The notes beneath the pieces are model-generated. The model ran no database searches and was not told the DNA's origin. It was given only the letters and a program-made list of their open reading frames with translations. Positions 7,871-17,110 of a stretch of 36,909 bases of DNA are shown here, in pieces. The position numbers and the translations under genes were made by a program. Positions within the stretch are counted from its first letter, which is position 1, and each line of letters begins with the position of its first letter. Source of the stretch: Bacteroidia bacterium. GTDB lineage: Bacteria > Bacteroidota > Bacteroidia > CAIKAF01. The stretch covers positions 1 through 36,909 of the forward strand of contig JAUHWY010000028.1 of the NCBI GenBank assembly GCA_030427255.1, written 5' to 3'.

Positions 7871-8509
7871 ATGCGCATTACGGTAAGCCGTCAGGCACGG
7901 ATTTGGACCCTGGGTGGAAACGGGGGCGATGCAGTTATATTTTGGGTTGTGTTGCATGGTTATGGGCAATTGGCTGAGTTTTTTGTCCGGAAGTTTGGGG
8001 CCATTGCATCAGAACATCGCATGATTATTGCTCCTGAAGGACTTAGTCGTTTTTATACCCAGGGCTTTAGCGGTAGGGTAGGGGCCTCATGGATGACCCG
8101 TGAAATGCGGTCCGAGGAGATTGAAGATTACCTCGCTTATTTGGATCGGGTGTACGATGAAATCCCCCCGGAGGCGCAGGTGTATTTGTTGGGTTTTTCT
8201 CAGGGGGCAGCTACGGCCGCGCGTTGGTTCTATTCCGGCCGCCGAAAACTTAAGGGTTTGGTATTGTGGTGCGGAGTTTTCCCCCCAGATTTGCCCGAAC
8301 CGCAGGAGCCGCAGGCTTCCGATTTGCCCCTAATGGTAGTTCGAGCTACAGACGATCCCTTCAACAGTCCGGAAGTGGAAGCGGAAATGAAGCGAAATTT
8401 ACAGAAAGCAACATCATCGCCGAGGTTGTATACCTTTAGTGGAGGACATGACCTTTCGGATAAACCCTTGGTGGAGGTTGTGCGAGAAATGGAAAACTTA
8501 CGGTCATGA
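7871..8509 (+). CDS. Alpha/beta hydrolase, carboxylesterase/phospholipase type
   Basis: About 212 residues from ATG 7871. The fold is that of the small carboxylesterase/phospholipase (YpfH/Abhydrolase_2-like) hydrolases: the oxyanion strand WVVLHGYGQ, the nucleophile elbow LLGFSQGAATAAR, the acid in VVRATDDPFN and the histidine in FSGGHDLSD. There is no signal peptide, so it is probably cytoplasmic. The natural substrate cannot be told from sequence. I chose 7871 because a promoter box ends at 7850; 7856 is an alternative and 7820 would lie inside the promoter. The stop codon overlaps the start of the permease gene by 4 bp, so they form an operon with the glycosyltransferase. Confidence 0.82.
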   Translation: MRITVSRQARIWTLGGNGGDAVIFWVVLHGYGQLAEFFVRKFGAIASEHRMIIAPEGLSRFYTQGFSGRVGASWMTREMRSEEIEDYLAYLDRVYDEIPPEAQVYLLGFSQGAATAARWFYSGRRKLKGLVLWCGVFPPDLPEPQEPQASDLPLMVVRATDDPFNSPEVEAEMKRNLQKATSSPRLYTFSGGHDLSDKPLVEVVREMENLRS

Positions 8510-9708
8510 GCTCAAATCAGAAAGATCCTTTAATTAGGTGGTTGCGGCAGCCCTCTCTTTGGCTTCCCATTCTCTTGTTTGCTTCCTTTCTTATTGGTTT
8601 CACCTTACTTTTTCCCAATGTTTTGGCCTACCTCATTTTAGGGGCTGTGTTTGCATTGATCGGAAGTCCGGTGTTTAATGTATTGGCTAAAGTTTCTATT
8701 TCTAATCGAAGTCCGGGAAAGAACCTAAGGGCATTGCTTGCTGTACTGGCCATTTTGCTGGGTATGGCTGTAGTAGGATTAGGGCTTGCTCCTTTGGTCT
8801 GGCAACAGGCGCGGGTACTTTCCGAAATCGAAACCGAACAAGTGCTGCATAACCTGGAGGGGCCCATTGAAGAAATAGCTGCTGAGCTGGAGCAAAGTCC
8901 TTTGGGGAAATACCTTCAAGACTCCCTTTTGCAGGAGCCGTCTTCAGCCAAAGCCGCACCGACCGGAGAGCAAAGCAGCGAAGGGTTAAAGCCAAAGCTG
9001 ATCACCTTTTTGAATCGGTTTCTGAATTTCGCTAGTGTGGGGAATATTTTGGGTTCAGTTGTGGGCGTATTTTCCAACCTTTTGCTAACGCTAGCTTCCT
9101 CTTTGTTCGTTTGCTTTTTCTTAATTCGTGATAGAGACAGGTTATTGCCTTTTTTGTTGGGCTTGGTGCCAAAGAACATTCGACCCACCATACAAGAAAC
9201 CTTGTCTTTAAGCCGCAAATTGCTCACCAGTTACTTTTTGGGGATATTGCTTCAGCTTTCCATTGTTATTCTATTAGAAATGTTTGGTCTAATGTTGGTG
9301 GGCGTAGGGCCGGGTTTGGCGCTTACCATTGCTGTGTTTGCGGGGCTGTTCAACATCATTCCTTATGTAGGCCCCATAATTGGTGGCGCCATTGGAGTAG
9401 GGCTTGGACTTTCGGCCAACCTTCATTTGGATGCTTACCAGGAGCTGATTCCTCTTTTGCTTCGCATGGGTCTTGTTTTCTTTATTGTTCAGCAAATTGA
9501 TGGTTTTTTGTTGCAACCCTTGATTTTTTCAAAAAGGGTTAATGCGCATCCCCTCGAGATATTTTTGATAGTGTTTATAGGTGGCAGTTTAGCAGGAATT
9601 GCCGGAATGATATTTGCTGTGCCGGTGTATACGGTTGCCCGCGTGCTTGTAAAGGAGTCTTGGAAGTCGCTTACCGAGGCCTATGCAAACGAAGAACAAA
9701 AGTCCTAA
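8506..9708 (+). CDS. AI-2E family transporter / permease
   Basis: This 400-residue membrane protein belongs to the AI-2E transporter family (PerM/YhhT/TqsA-like). The N-terminal part has paired hydrophobic helices (about 17-45, 68-95), followed by a soluble segment (about 100-165) and a block of C-terminal helices. The family's conserved stretch is visible as FNIIPYVGPIIGGAIGV (about 282-298), with DGFLLQPLIFSKRVNAHPLE after it. Substrates in the family vary (autoinducer-2 export, Na+/H+ antiport), so none is assigned. It overlaps the upstream esterase (ATGA) and the downstream glycosyltransferase by 26 bp, which indicates tight translational coupling. Confidence 0.88.
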   Translation: MSSNQKDPLIRWLRQPSLWLPILLFASFLIGFTLLFPNVLAYLILGAVFALIGSPVFNVLAKVSISNRSPGKNLRALLAVLAILLGMAVVGLGLAPLVWQQARVLSEIETEQVLHNLEGPIEEIAAELEQSPLGKYLQDSLLQEPSSAKAAPTGEQSSEGLKPKLITFLNRFLNFASVGNILGSVVGVFSNLLLTLASSLFVCFFLIRDRDRLLPFLLGLVPKNIRPTIQETLSLSRKLLTSYFLGILLQLSIVILLEMFGLMLVGVGPGLALTIAVFAGLFNIIPYVGPIIGGAIGVGLGLSANLHLDAYQELIPLLLRMGLVFFIVQQIDGFLLQPLIFSKRVNAHPLEIFLIVFIGGSLAGIAGMIFAVPVYTVARVLVKESWKSLTEAYANEEQKS

Positions 9709-10729
9709 GAGGGTGGCTCAAAAACGCATTTATTATGGGGTCTTAGATTGGGGACTTGGACATGCCACCAGGTCAAGCCCTATCATTGAGGCACTGCTTA
9801 TTCAAGGTTGCGAAGTGCACTTGTTTGGCAATGGCCTTTCCGGTCAATGGCTGCAACGCCGCTTTCCTCAATGTACTTTTCATGAGTTGCCCGGCCCTCA
9901 GATTAGCTATCCTTCTCGAGGAAATAGGTTTTGGTGGTCTATGGCTCAACAAGCTCCTGCTTTAAGCAGGTGGATTCGAAGGGACGAGGCCTTTCTTGCC
10001 TCTTTGCCTAGGCCGGACGCTACGATTTCTGACCATCGTCCGGGGTTCAAAATACGGAACGTGCCATCCGTATTGGTGGCGCATCAGCTCAATTTGCCCT
10101 TTCCTGCGGTGCTTAGGCCGTTTCAGCGCGTTTACCACCGCCTTATGAGTGGTTTTACCCACTATTGGGTTCCTGATTTGCCTCAAGAGCAGCTTTCAGC
10201 TAAGCTTAGTAAAGGACCTTTTCCTGCGGTTTGCATAGGCTATTTATCGGCGTGTAAACCAATAGCCACGAATAGCTTAGGTCCGCCTTTATGGTTGATG
10301 TCCGGCCCGGAACCCCAACGAAGTATTTGGGAAGCCGAGGGACTAAAGCAGCTTGCGCCTCATGTGCCTAAACTGCGCTGGGTACGGGGTACCAACCGAC
10401 CAAAACCATCAGGTATACCCGAAGCTTGGGAAGTGGTGGACTTAGCATTACCAAAGCAGCTGAACCCTTGGTTGCAAGAGGCTCCTTGGGTCTGGTGCCG
10501 ATCGGGCTACTCCAGCTTAATGGACCTGCGTACGCTAGGAAAAAGAGCATTTTTAAAGCCTACCCCCGGACAAGCCGAGCAAGAACTGCTGGCCCGATGG
10601 CACCACGGCCAATTTGGTTGGCTTTGCCAAGACCCCAATCCTGCCTTACTCGGCTCCTGCCCCAATCCTGCCATAGGTTCGGAGAAGCTTCTGAACCAAG
10701 CGCTGCAAAATCTTCTTAACTCAATTTAA
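9683..10729 (+). CDS. Glycosyltransferase, GT-B fold (MurG/MJ1255-like)
   Basis: This 348-residue protein resembles GT-B glycosyltransferases of the MJ1255/Glyco_tran_28 group common in Bacteroidota. The N-terminal motif YGVLDWGLGHATRSSPIIEA (about 18-37) is the family's Gly-rich acceptor-side loop. The segment ISDHRPGFKIRNVPSVLVAH and the late CRSGYSSLMDL (about 271-281) correspond to the interdomain and nucleotide-sugar-binding regions. No membrane helix or signal peptide is present. The start ATG lies within the end of the permease gene, so it is the third gene of an operon. The sugar donor and acceptor are unknown. The downstream gap (10730-10858) shows no terminator. Confidence 0.75.
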   Translation: MQTKNKSPKRVAQKRIYYGVLDWGLGHATRSSPIIEALLIQGCEVHLFGNGLSGQWLQRRFPQCTFHELPGPQISYPSRGNRFWWSMAQQAPALSRWIRRDEAFLASLPRPDATISDHRPGFKIRNVPSVLVAHQLNLPFPAVLRPFQRVYHRLMSGFTHYWVPDLPQEQLSAKLSKGPFPAVCIGYLSACKPIATNSLGPPLWLMSGPEPQRSIWEAEGLKQLAPHVPKLRWVRGTNRPKPSGIPEAWEVVDLALPKQLNPWLQEAPWVWCRSGYSSLMDLRTLGKRAFLKPTPGQAEQELLARWHHGQFGWLCQDPNPALLGSCPNPAIGSEKLLNQALQNLLNSI

Positions 10730-10858
10730 GGACGATTAGAGAACCATAACCACTTCAAAAGCCTTACTTTGTAGATTGGTACAAATAGTGCCTTGGTTTG
10801 CATACGTTGCATGAAGGAAACACCCTAAAAATCAAACGGGCATCCTCGTTAGACTATG

Positions 10859-10866
10859 TATCTTTG
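10859..10866 (+). promoter_or_regulatory. -7 box of the S41 protease gene
   Basis: TATCTTTG is an exact match to TAnnTTTG, ending 17 nt before the ATG at 10884. No convincing TTTG lies upstream. Confidence 0.5.
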
Positions 10867-10883
10867 ACCGATAAAATAGACCT

Positions 10884-12503
10884 ATGAAGAAAAGCGGTGT
10901 CTGGATTGTTCTTCCTCTACTCATGGCCATTTCCATAATTCTTGGAGTTTTTTTAGGGCAAGCCATAGGAGGACAACTCCAAACAGAAGAGGGAAAAGTC
11001 TTTGGTTTTGCACCTAAAGACGACCATAAAATCCAGCGATTGTTAAGCCTTATCCGCGATAATTACGTAGATACCATCGACACCGATGCCCTAACCGACA
11101 AAGCTATTGAGTCGCTTATGGCAGGGCTTGATCCGCATTCTGCGTATTGGCCTCCGGTAGATAATGCGGCCATGGAAGAAGAAATGGACGGTTCTTTTCA
11201 GGGCATTGGAATACAATTTGATGTGGTTTCAGACACCATTGTTGTGGTGGCACCCATACCCGGAGGTCCTTCCGAACGTATGGGCATACGCGCCGGAGAC
11301 AGGATTGTAGAAATCGAGGACGAAAATGTCGCCGGTATAGGTATTGAACGCGACAAAGTGGTCAAAAGCCTAAGAGGCGAAAAGGGAACCAAAGTTAAAG
11401 TAGGCATCTTGAGGCGTGGCCTTACCAAGCCTTTTGATGTGACTATTGTTCGCGACGATATTCCTCTCTACACGGTAGACGCGAGTTATATGATTACTCC
11501 AACCACCGGGTATATTCGCTTAAGTCGCTTTGCCGGAACCAGCCACGAGGAAGTACGGATGGCTTTAGATAGCCTCAAAAAGACAGGTATGTCCAATTTG
11601 ATTTTTGACCTGAGAGGAAACCCGGGAGGAGTGCTTGATGGCGCCGTGGAAATTGCCGATGAGTTTTTGCCCAACCGACAAATGATTGTGTATACCGAAG
11701 GCCGCATGCGGCGCCGGGAAGTGTATCGTGCTTCGCAAGGTGGAAGCTTCGAACGCGGAGATTTGGCTATCCTTATTGACGAAGGCAGTGCCAGCGCCTC
11801 TGAAATTGTGGCAGGCGCCATTCAAGACCACGACCGAGGCTTAGTTATTGGACGTAGAAGCTTTGGAAAGGGTTTGGTTCAAGAACATATTTCTCTCAAC
11901 GATGCCTCTGCCATTACTTTAACTGTGGCAAGATATTATACCCCTTCCGGTCGTTCCATTCAACGTCCATACGACGATGGTGCCGAAGCCTATTACCAAG
12001 AAGCTATGGACCATATTGGGGCATTGGACACCCTAGAGGGGCCGGATTCCCTTAAGTTTAAAACAGATAAGGGACGGACCGTTTATGGAGGCGGAGGTAT
12101 TTATCCGGACGTATACATGCCTATGGATACTTCTTATTTCTCCGATATGCTGCTGGAGGTTTCTGCTCGTGGTTTGTTGTTTGATTTTGGATTTGCCTTT
12201 GCCGACACTTACCGCAAAGCCATGCTTAAGGAGTTTCCTACAGCCGACGACTTTTTAAGTGGCCGCGTGGGACAGCCGGGGCCCTGGATCACTAAACTCC
12301 AAAGCGAACTAAAGGTCTATCTTTCTAAGAACCTAAGCAGTTTTTCGGCCAAAGACTGGGAGAAATCGGCAGACCAAATCCGCCTAAGGGCCTTAGCAAC
12401 CGTTGCTCGAAATGTGTGGGGCAATCAAGCTTGGTACAAGGTTACCAACCAAGAAGATCCCATCATTAAACGTGCCCTTTTGGAGCTGAAAGCTGCTTCT
12501 TAA
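10884..12503 (+). CDS. C-terminal processing protease, S41 family
   Basis: This 539-residue protein is a Ctp/Prc-type periplasmic serine protease. Residues 6-28 are a signal or membrane anchor. After a short helical region, a PDZ domain spans about 105-190 (GIGIQFDV, GGPSERMGIRAGDRIVEI). The S41 core follows. By alignment of spacing with known Ctp proteases (Ser-Lys 25 apart, Lys-Gln 4 apart), the catalytic residues are Ser304 in GSASASEI, Lys329 in SFGKG and Gln333. Residues about 360-539 form a C-terminal domain common in Bacteroidota versions. Such enzymes trim C-termini of envelope proteins. The gene has its own promoter and the short gap after it suggests that the next gene is separately transcribed. 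Confidence 0.92.
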   Translation: MKKSGVWIVLPLLMAISIILGVFLGQAIGGQLQTEEGKVFGFAPKDDHKIQRLLSLIRDNYVDTIDTDALTDKAIESLMAGLDPHSAYWPPVDNAAMEEEMDGSFQGIGIQFDVVSDTIVVVAPIPGGPSERMGIRAGDRIVEIEDENVAGIGIERDKVVKSLRGEKGTKVKVGILRRGLTKPFDVTIVRDDIPLYTVDASYMITPTTGYIRLSRFAGTSHEEVRMALDSLKKTGMSNLIFDLRGNPGGVLDGAVEIADEFLPNRQMIVYTEGRMRRREVYRASQGGSFERGDLAILIDEGSASASEIVAGAIQDHDRGLVIGRRSFGKGLVQEHISLNDASAITLTVARYYTPSGRSIQRPYDDGAEAYYQEAMDHIGALDTLEGPDSLKFKTDKGRTVYGGGGIYPDVYMPMDTSYFSDMLLEVSARGLLFDFGFAFADTYRKAMLKEFPTADDFLSGRVGQPGPWITKLQSELKVYLSKNLSSFSAKDWEKSADQIRLRALATVARNVWGNQAWYKVTNQEDPIIKRALLELKAAS

Positions 12504-12588
12504 GTTTTTTTTATCCGGGTACTTTTAGCTAATTTACCTGCTGTTAACAGGTCGTTAGATCTTTGTTATTTGATCTTTAATTTCTATT

Positions 12589-13818
12589 ATGAAGATTATC
12601 AGCACTCTTAGCTTCTGCTGTGCCGCCTTTATCTCGGTACGTGCCCAATCCGAATGCGATGGAGGACGTTACCAGACTCCTATTTTTCAGCAGGTAAGCG
12701 TAAGTTCCGACATTTCCTATGGGCAAGCTGTGAACAGCGACAATTTTACCGTAGATCTGCTGTGCGATATTTACGAGCCCGCAGGGGACAATGCAACCAA
12801 TCGGCCTGTGGTCATTATGGCCCACGGCGGTAGTTTTTATGCCGGAAATAAAACAGCCGATAGTTCTGTTGTCTATTTCTGTCGAGAGCTGGCAAAGCAT
12901 GGCTACCTTACCGTTTCCATGAATTATAGATTGGAGAATCCCCTAAACATTTTCACCAGCTCAGACATCGAAAAAACCTTCCTTGAAGCGGTCTTCAGAG
13001 CGGTGCAAGACCAAAAGGCGCTTATTCGCTTCCTCAGAAAGTCGGTGGCAGAGCAAAACAACCCCTACGGCATTGATCCAAACCGCATTATTGTGGGGGG
13101 AAACTCCGCAGGAGCCATCTTGTCGTTACATAACGCCTATTTAGATGATGCGGCAAAAGTGCCGTCTAAAATCGATACAGCAGCCCTGGGTGGCCTGGAA
13201 GGAAGCTCAGGAAATCCGGGCTATTCTTCCATTCCACAAGCGGTGGTAAACATTTGCGGAGCCTTGGGTGATTCGGTTTGGCTCGAAAGCGGAGACCAGC
13301 CCTTTGTTTCCCTTCATGGCGATCAAGACGAGGTGGTGCCCCACAATACCGGAGTGGCCGATCCCGGAATTCCTATTATGACCGTTGACGGTTCCGCTTC
13401 CCTTAAGCTCAGAGCAGACAATGAAGGTGTAAACAATGCCTTTTATTTGCTAAAAGGGGCGGAGCACTCACCCCAAAACGGCAGCAATGCTTATATGGAC
13501 ACGGTATTTACCTTTGCCCGTGACTTCCTTGCCGATTTGGTGTGCAACGGAATCCTAGACATCCATCCCATTGCAGAAACGAGCACCCCTGTTCCTTTTC
13601 CAAACCCCAGCTCTAGTGGGTCATTCTTGGCCATCGACCAAGGGTGGACCGGGCATTTGGCTCTTTTCGACGCCTTGGGACGCCTTTGCTTAGAACGTAG
13701 GCTCGATCAACCGGTGGGCTCGGTAAGTCTACCTCAGAACCTAAAGCCCGGCGTTTATTGGTTGAAACATACCCAACCCAACGGTGCCGTAAAGCACCAT
13801 AAATTGCTGATTCAATGA
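12589..13818 (+). CDS. Secreted esterase/lipase with T9SS sorting domain
   Basis: 409 residues. A signal peptide (1-19) is cleaved after VRA. The body is an alpha/beta hydrolase of the esterase/lipase type: oxyanion motif MAHGGSFYAG (78-87), nucleophile GGNSAGAIL (Ser173), acid in HGDQDEVVP (Asp247) and His293 in GAEHSP. From about 333 to the end is a type A T9SS sorting domain (PFPNPSSSGSFLAI, LFDALGRL, LKPGVYWLKH), so the protein should be exported through T9SS and anchored or released at the surface. A near-consensus -7 box GATCTTTG lies at 12558-12565. The stop overlaps the next gene's start by 4 bp. The substrate is unknown. Confidence 0.88.
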   Translation: MKIISTLSFCCAAFISVRAQSECDGGRYQTPIFQQVSVSSDISYGQAVNSDNFTVDLLCDIYEPAGDNATNRPVVIMAHGGSFYAGNKTADSSVVYFCRELAKHGYLTVSMNYRLENPLNIFTSSDIEKTFLEAVFRAVQDQKALIRFLRKSVAEQNNPYGIDPNRIIVGGNSAGAILSLHNAYLDDAAKVPSKIDTAALGGLEGSSGNPGYSSIPQAVVNICGALGDSVWLESGDQPFVSLHGDQDEVVPHNTGVADPGIPIMTVDGSASLKLRADNEGVNNAFYLLKGAEHSPQNGSNAYMDTVFTFARDFLADLVCNGILDIHPIAETSTPVPFPNPSSSGSFLAIDQGWTGHLALFDALGRLCLERRLDQPVGSVSLPQNLKPGVYWLKHTQPNGAVKHHKLLIQ

Positions 13819-14279
13819 CACGCCTTTGGCTTTTGGGCTTCTTTGCAATAAGTATGGCTTGTGGAAATCCCTCGCCTGAGGGAGAGAAACCAATACATGA
13901 ACAAGCGTCCGGCCAAACCGCCGGCTTAAATCCAAACGGAGATTCCGAGTTGGCTTTGCTTATGCGTGAAATGACTGATTTTATGCGTCAAAGCCTGGAT
14001 AGCCTTCAAAAAGAATCGCCCGTACCCAAAGTTCCGGACAAGCTTCAGGGCTTAACTACAGCCGATGCCACCGAAGGAATGATTCAAGACCGAAACCACT
14101 TCAACGGTTTTGCAAGTATGTGGTTGAGTAAGGCGAAAACCTTAGACACGGCCCAATCCCTTGCCTCCCGGCGCGAAGCATACCAAAGCCTGCAGCAAAG
14201 TTGCTTAAGTTGCCACAGTCAATACTGCCAAGGTCCTATTCCCATGATTCAAGGGCTTAGCCTTCCTGAAAACGAGTAG
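13815..14279 (+). CDS. Lipoprotein with C-terminal CxxCH haem motif
   Basis: 154 residues. The N-terminus is a short hydrophobic stretch ending in a lipobox-like ISMAC (Cys16), followed by a Pro/Glu-rich linker. The C-terminal half is predicted helical and carries a single CLSCH at 130-134, the motif for covalent haem c attachment. A CxxCH near the C-terminus of a helical domain is the layout of class II cytochromes (c'/c556), but overall similarity is too weak to assign a family. It overlaps the esterase gene (ATGA), so the pair is co-translated. It is convergent with accC, only 3 bp away, and no terminator separates them. Confidence 0.65.
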   Translation: MTRLWLLGFFAISMACGNPSPEGEKPIHEQASGQTAGLNPNGDSELALLMREMTDFMRQSLDSLQKESPVPKVPDKLQGLTTADATEGMIQDRNHFNGFASMWLSKAKTLDTAQSLASRREAYQSLQQSCLSCHSQYCQGPIPMIQGLSLPENE

Positions 14280-14282
14280 GAA

Positions 14283-15761
14283 TTAACTCCTTTTAATCTG
14301 CCAAGCAGAGGCCTGCTGTTGGTGGGGACGTTGGCCGGAGGCTTCTTCTTTGGCATACACCAAAGAGGCTCCTAAAGCCGCAGCCAGACCCTCTTGCAAA
14401 GCACTCACCTGTTCCCGCATTTTTTCCGGACTAAAGTGCTCTTCTACAAACCGTGTAGTAAAACTACCGTCTCTAAACACCGGGTGGTCCATTACAAATA
14501 AGCAAAACTCCAAGGTGGTGGCAATACCGTCTACTTCGTAATGGGCAATTGCTTCTTTCATGGCCTCAATGGCCTCTTCGCGATTTGACCCATGCACAAT
14601 AAGCTTTGCCAACATAGGGTCATAAAAGATGGGAACATCCATTCCCTCCAAAAAGCCGCTATCAACCCGAATGCCGGGCCCCAGAGGCTCTCTATATCTG
14701 CGCAGCCGGCCTATGTCCGGTAAGAAATTGTTTACGGGATCTTCGGCATACACGCGCACTTCAATGGCGTGTCCTTGAATCTGCAAATCCTCTTGGCGCA
14801 TGCTCAGCGCTTCGCCCCGCGCTACCCGAAATTGCCACTCCACCAAGTCTAAGCCGGTAATCATTTCAGTTACCGGGTGTTCAACCTGCAACCGGGTGTT
14901 CATCTCAAGAAAGTAGTAAGCACCGTCTTGAAAAATAAATTCAACGGTTCCCGCCCCTTCGTATTGGCAGGCTTTGGCGACCTCTACGGCACTTTGCCCC
15001 ATGGCCTTGCGCAATTCCGGCGTTAACACCGCCGAAGGTGCTTCCTCTATTACTTTTTGGTGACGTCTTTGTACCGAACATTCCCGTTCAAACAAGTGTA
15101 GCACATTGCCATGACGGTCTGCCAAAACTTGAATTTCAATATGTTTGGCTTTGCCTAAATACTTTTCTATGAATACACTTCCGTCTCCAAAGGAGTTTTC
15201 GGCCTCCGAAACGGCACGCTGCAAGTGTTCTTCAAAGTCGGCGGCTTGCTCTACCACACGCATACCTTTGCCTCCACCACCGGCCGAGGCTTTAATAAGC
15301 ACTGGAAATCCAATTTCGGCAGCAATTTTTTTAGCTTCTTCTTTATCGCTAATGGCCTCCTCGGTGCCGGGTACCATGGGCACTTGATAGGCTTTTACAG
15401 CCGCTTTTGCGCCCAATTTGGAACCCATAACCTCCATGGCTTCCGGAGAGGGACCTATAAAACAAATGCCTGATTCGGTTACTTTACGGGCAAATACCGG
15501 ATTTTCCGATAAAAAACCATAGCCCGGATGAATCCCATCTACGCCCAAGCGCTGAGCAGCTTCCAAGATTTTGTCCATCACCAAATACGATTGGTTCGAG
15601 GGAGCCGGACCAAGGCAAACCGATTCATCGGCGTAAGCTACATGAGGGGCGTTTTTGTCGGCTTCCGAATACACAGCCACTGTAGATATTCCCATCTTGC
15701 GACAGGTTTTCATAATGCGCAAAGCAATCTCTCCGCGGTTGGCAATTAGAATTTTTTGCAT
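14283..15761 (-). CDS. accC: Acetyl-CoA carboxylase biotin carboxylase subunit
   Basis: 492 residues. This is the ATP-grasp enzyme that carboxylates biotin with bicarbonate and ATP. The order is normal: N-terminal domain (MQKILIANRGEIALRI, 1-17), the Gly-rich ATP loop KASAGGGGKGMRV (157-169), metal and substrate residues in YYFLEMNTRLQVEHPV (282-297), and the C-terminal domain (about 335-450). It is longer than the usual roughly 450 residues by a tail of about 40 residues that is Ala/Gln/Ser-rich. No accB (biotin carrier) gene is adjacent, which leaves open whether it serves acetyl-CoA carboxylase or an acyl-CoA carboxylase such as propionyl-CoA carboxylase. Citrate synthase lies upstream on the same strand behind a terminator. 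Confidence 0.88.
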   Translation of the reverse strand: MQKILIANRGEIALRIMKTCRKMGISTVAVYSEADKNAPHVAYADESVCLGPAPSNQSYLVMDKILEAAQRLGVDGIHPGYGFLSENPVFARKVTESGICFIGPSPEAMEVMGSKLGAKAAVKAYQVPMVPGTEEAISDKEEAKKIAAEIGFPVLIKASAGGGGKGMRVVEQAADFEEHLQRAVSEAENSFGDGSVFIEKYLGKAKHIEIQVLADRHGNVLHLFERECSVQRRHQKVIEEAPSAVLTPELRKAMGQSAVEVAKACQYEGAGTVEFIFQDGAYYFLEMNTRLQVEHPVTEMITGLDLVEWQFRVARGEALSMRQEDLQIQGHAIEVRVYAEDPVNNFLPDIGRLRRYREPLGPGIRVDSGFLEGMDVPIFYDPMLAKLIVHGSNREEAIEAMKEAIAHYEVDGIATTLEFCLFVMDHPVFRDGSFTTRFVEEHFSPEKMREQVSALQEGLAAALGASLVYAKEEASGQRPHQQQASAWQIKRS

Positions 15762-15777
15762 GGGACGAATTTAACAC

Positions 15778-15804
15778 AAAAAAAGGGGCAGTTTCCCGCC
15801 CCTT
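15778..15804 (-). terminator. Intrinsic terminator of gltA
   Basis: On the minus strand, a GGGGC/GCCCC stem (802-798 with 789-785 in the 15,7xx-15,8xx range) is followed by seven T residues. It is 20 nt after the gltA stop codon. Confidence 0.75.
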
Positions 15805-15823
15805 GCTGTTAGGTTTTATAGCT

Positions 15824-17110
15824 TCAACGATCGGCAATGTTTACATAATTGCGTTCGTTGGGACCTACGTACACTTGACGCGGTCTTCCAATCGGCTCCT
15901 TATTGGCTACCATTTCTTTCCATTGGGCAATCCATCCGGGCAAGCGGCCCAAGGCAAACATTACCGTGAACATATCTTGCGGAATACCCATGGCGCGGTA
16001 CATAATGCCGCTGTAGAAGTCTACGTTTGGATACAGCTTACGCTCCACAAAATAGGGGTCATTCAGGGCAACTTCTTCCAATTTTTTGGCAATATCCAAT
16101 ATCGGATCTTTCATGCCCAATTTGTTCAACAAGTCGTCGCAGGCCTTTTTAATGATTTTGGCCCTTGGGTCAAAGTTTTTGTACACTCGGTGTCCAAATC
16201 CCATCAAACGGAAGGGGTCGTTTTTGTCTTTGGCCCGCTCAATCCATTTGTCGATAGACCCGCCATCTTCACGAATGCGGTCCAACATTTCAATTACCGC
16301 TTGATTGGCACCTCCATGCAAGGGACCCCACAAGGCTACAATGCCTGCGGAAATAGATGCATACAAGTTGGCTTGAGAAGAGCCTGCCAAACGCACCGTT
16401 GAGGTAGAGCAATTTTGCTCATGGTCGGCATGCAAAATCAAAAGCTTATCCATAGCGTTCACCACCACCGGATCGATTTCATAATCGTCGGTGGGAAGGG
16501 CAAACATCATGTGTAAGAAATTCTCTACATATCCTAATTTGTTTTTAGGATATACAGCAGGGTGCCCAATGCTATTTTTGAATGCCCAAGCCGCCATGGT
16601 GGGGAATTTGGCAATCAACCGCTTAATGGTCAAATTCACCTTGTCTTCGCTGCGGTGTGGGTTGAGCGACTCAGGGTAAAAAGTGGACAAAGAGGTAGTT
16701 ACTGAGGCAACTACGCCCATGGGGTGTGCATAGGTAGGAAAGGAGTTGTAAAACCCTTTCATGTCCTCGTGAATAAGGGTATGCTCAGAAATTTCGCGAG
16801 CAAACTGATCCATAACCTCTTTGGTGGGCAACTCTCCATAGATAAGGAGGTGGGCCACTTCCAAAAAGTTTGATTTTTCTGCCAATTGCTCAATAGGGTA
16901 CCCTCGGTAACGCAAAATACCTGCTTCCCCGTCCAAATAGGTAATGGCGCTGGTAGTAGCTCCCGTATTTTTGTAGCCGGAGTCTAAGGTAATGTGTCCG
17001 GTAGCACTCCGCAGGCTGGTAATGTCAATCGCACGCTCCTGCTCGGTTCCTACAACCACAGGGAGTTCGTAGCTCGCATCGCCCAAACGCAATTCAGCAT
17101 GATCTGCCAT
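15824..17110 (-). CDS. gltA: Citrate synthase
   Basis: 428 residues, the type II (hexameric, E. coli-like) length. It condenses oxaloacetate and acetyl-CoA to citrate at the entry of the TCA cycle. The catalytic residues are present: His230 in LILHADHEQNCSTS, His265 in WGPLHGGANQAV and Asp364 in YPNVDFYSG; GFGHRVY (304-310) binds oxaloacetate. The first 60 residues form the beta-rich N-terminal domain typical of type II enzymes. A one-mismatch -7 box (17170-17163, minus strand TACTTTCG) lies about 50 nt upstream of the start. The gene is divergent from rpsO, and the spacer between them holds two palindromic elements. Confidence 0.97.
   Translation of the reverse strand: MADHAELRLGDASYELPVVVGTEQERAIDITSLRSATGHITLDSGYKNTGATTSAITYLDGEAGILRYRGYPIEQLAEKSNFLEVAHLLIYGELPTKEVMDQFAREISEHTLIHEDMKGFYNSFPTYAHPMGVVASVTTSLSTFYPESLNPHRSEDKVNLTIKRLIAKFPTMAAWAFKNSIGHPAVYPKNKLGYVENFLHMMFALPTDDYEIDPVVVNAMDKLLILHADHEQNCSTSTVRLAGSSQANLYASISAGIVALWGPLHGGANQAVIEMLDRIREDGGSIDKWIERAKDKNDPFRLMGFGHRVYKNFDPRAKIIKKACDDLLNKLGMKDPILDIAKKLEEVALNDPYFVERKLYPNVDFYSGIMYRAMGIPQDMFTVMFALGRLPGWIAQWKEMVANKEPIGRPRQVYVGPNERNYVNIADR

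Noticed and set aside
15803-16402. A 199-codon open frame opposite gltA.
   Set aside because: It lies antisense to a clear citrate synthase gene and its composition is that of a shadow frame.
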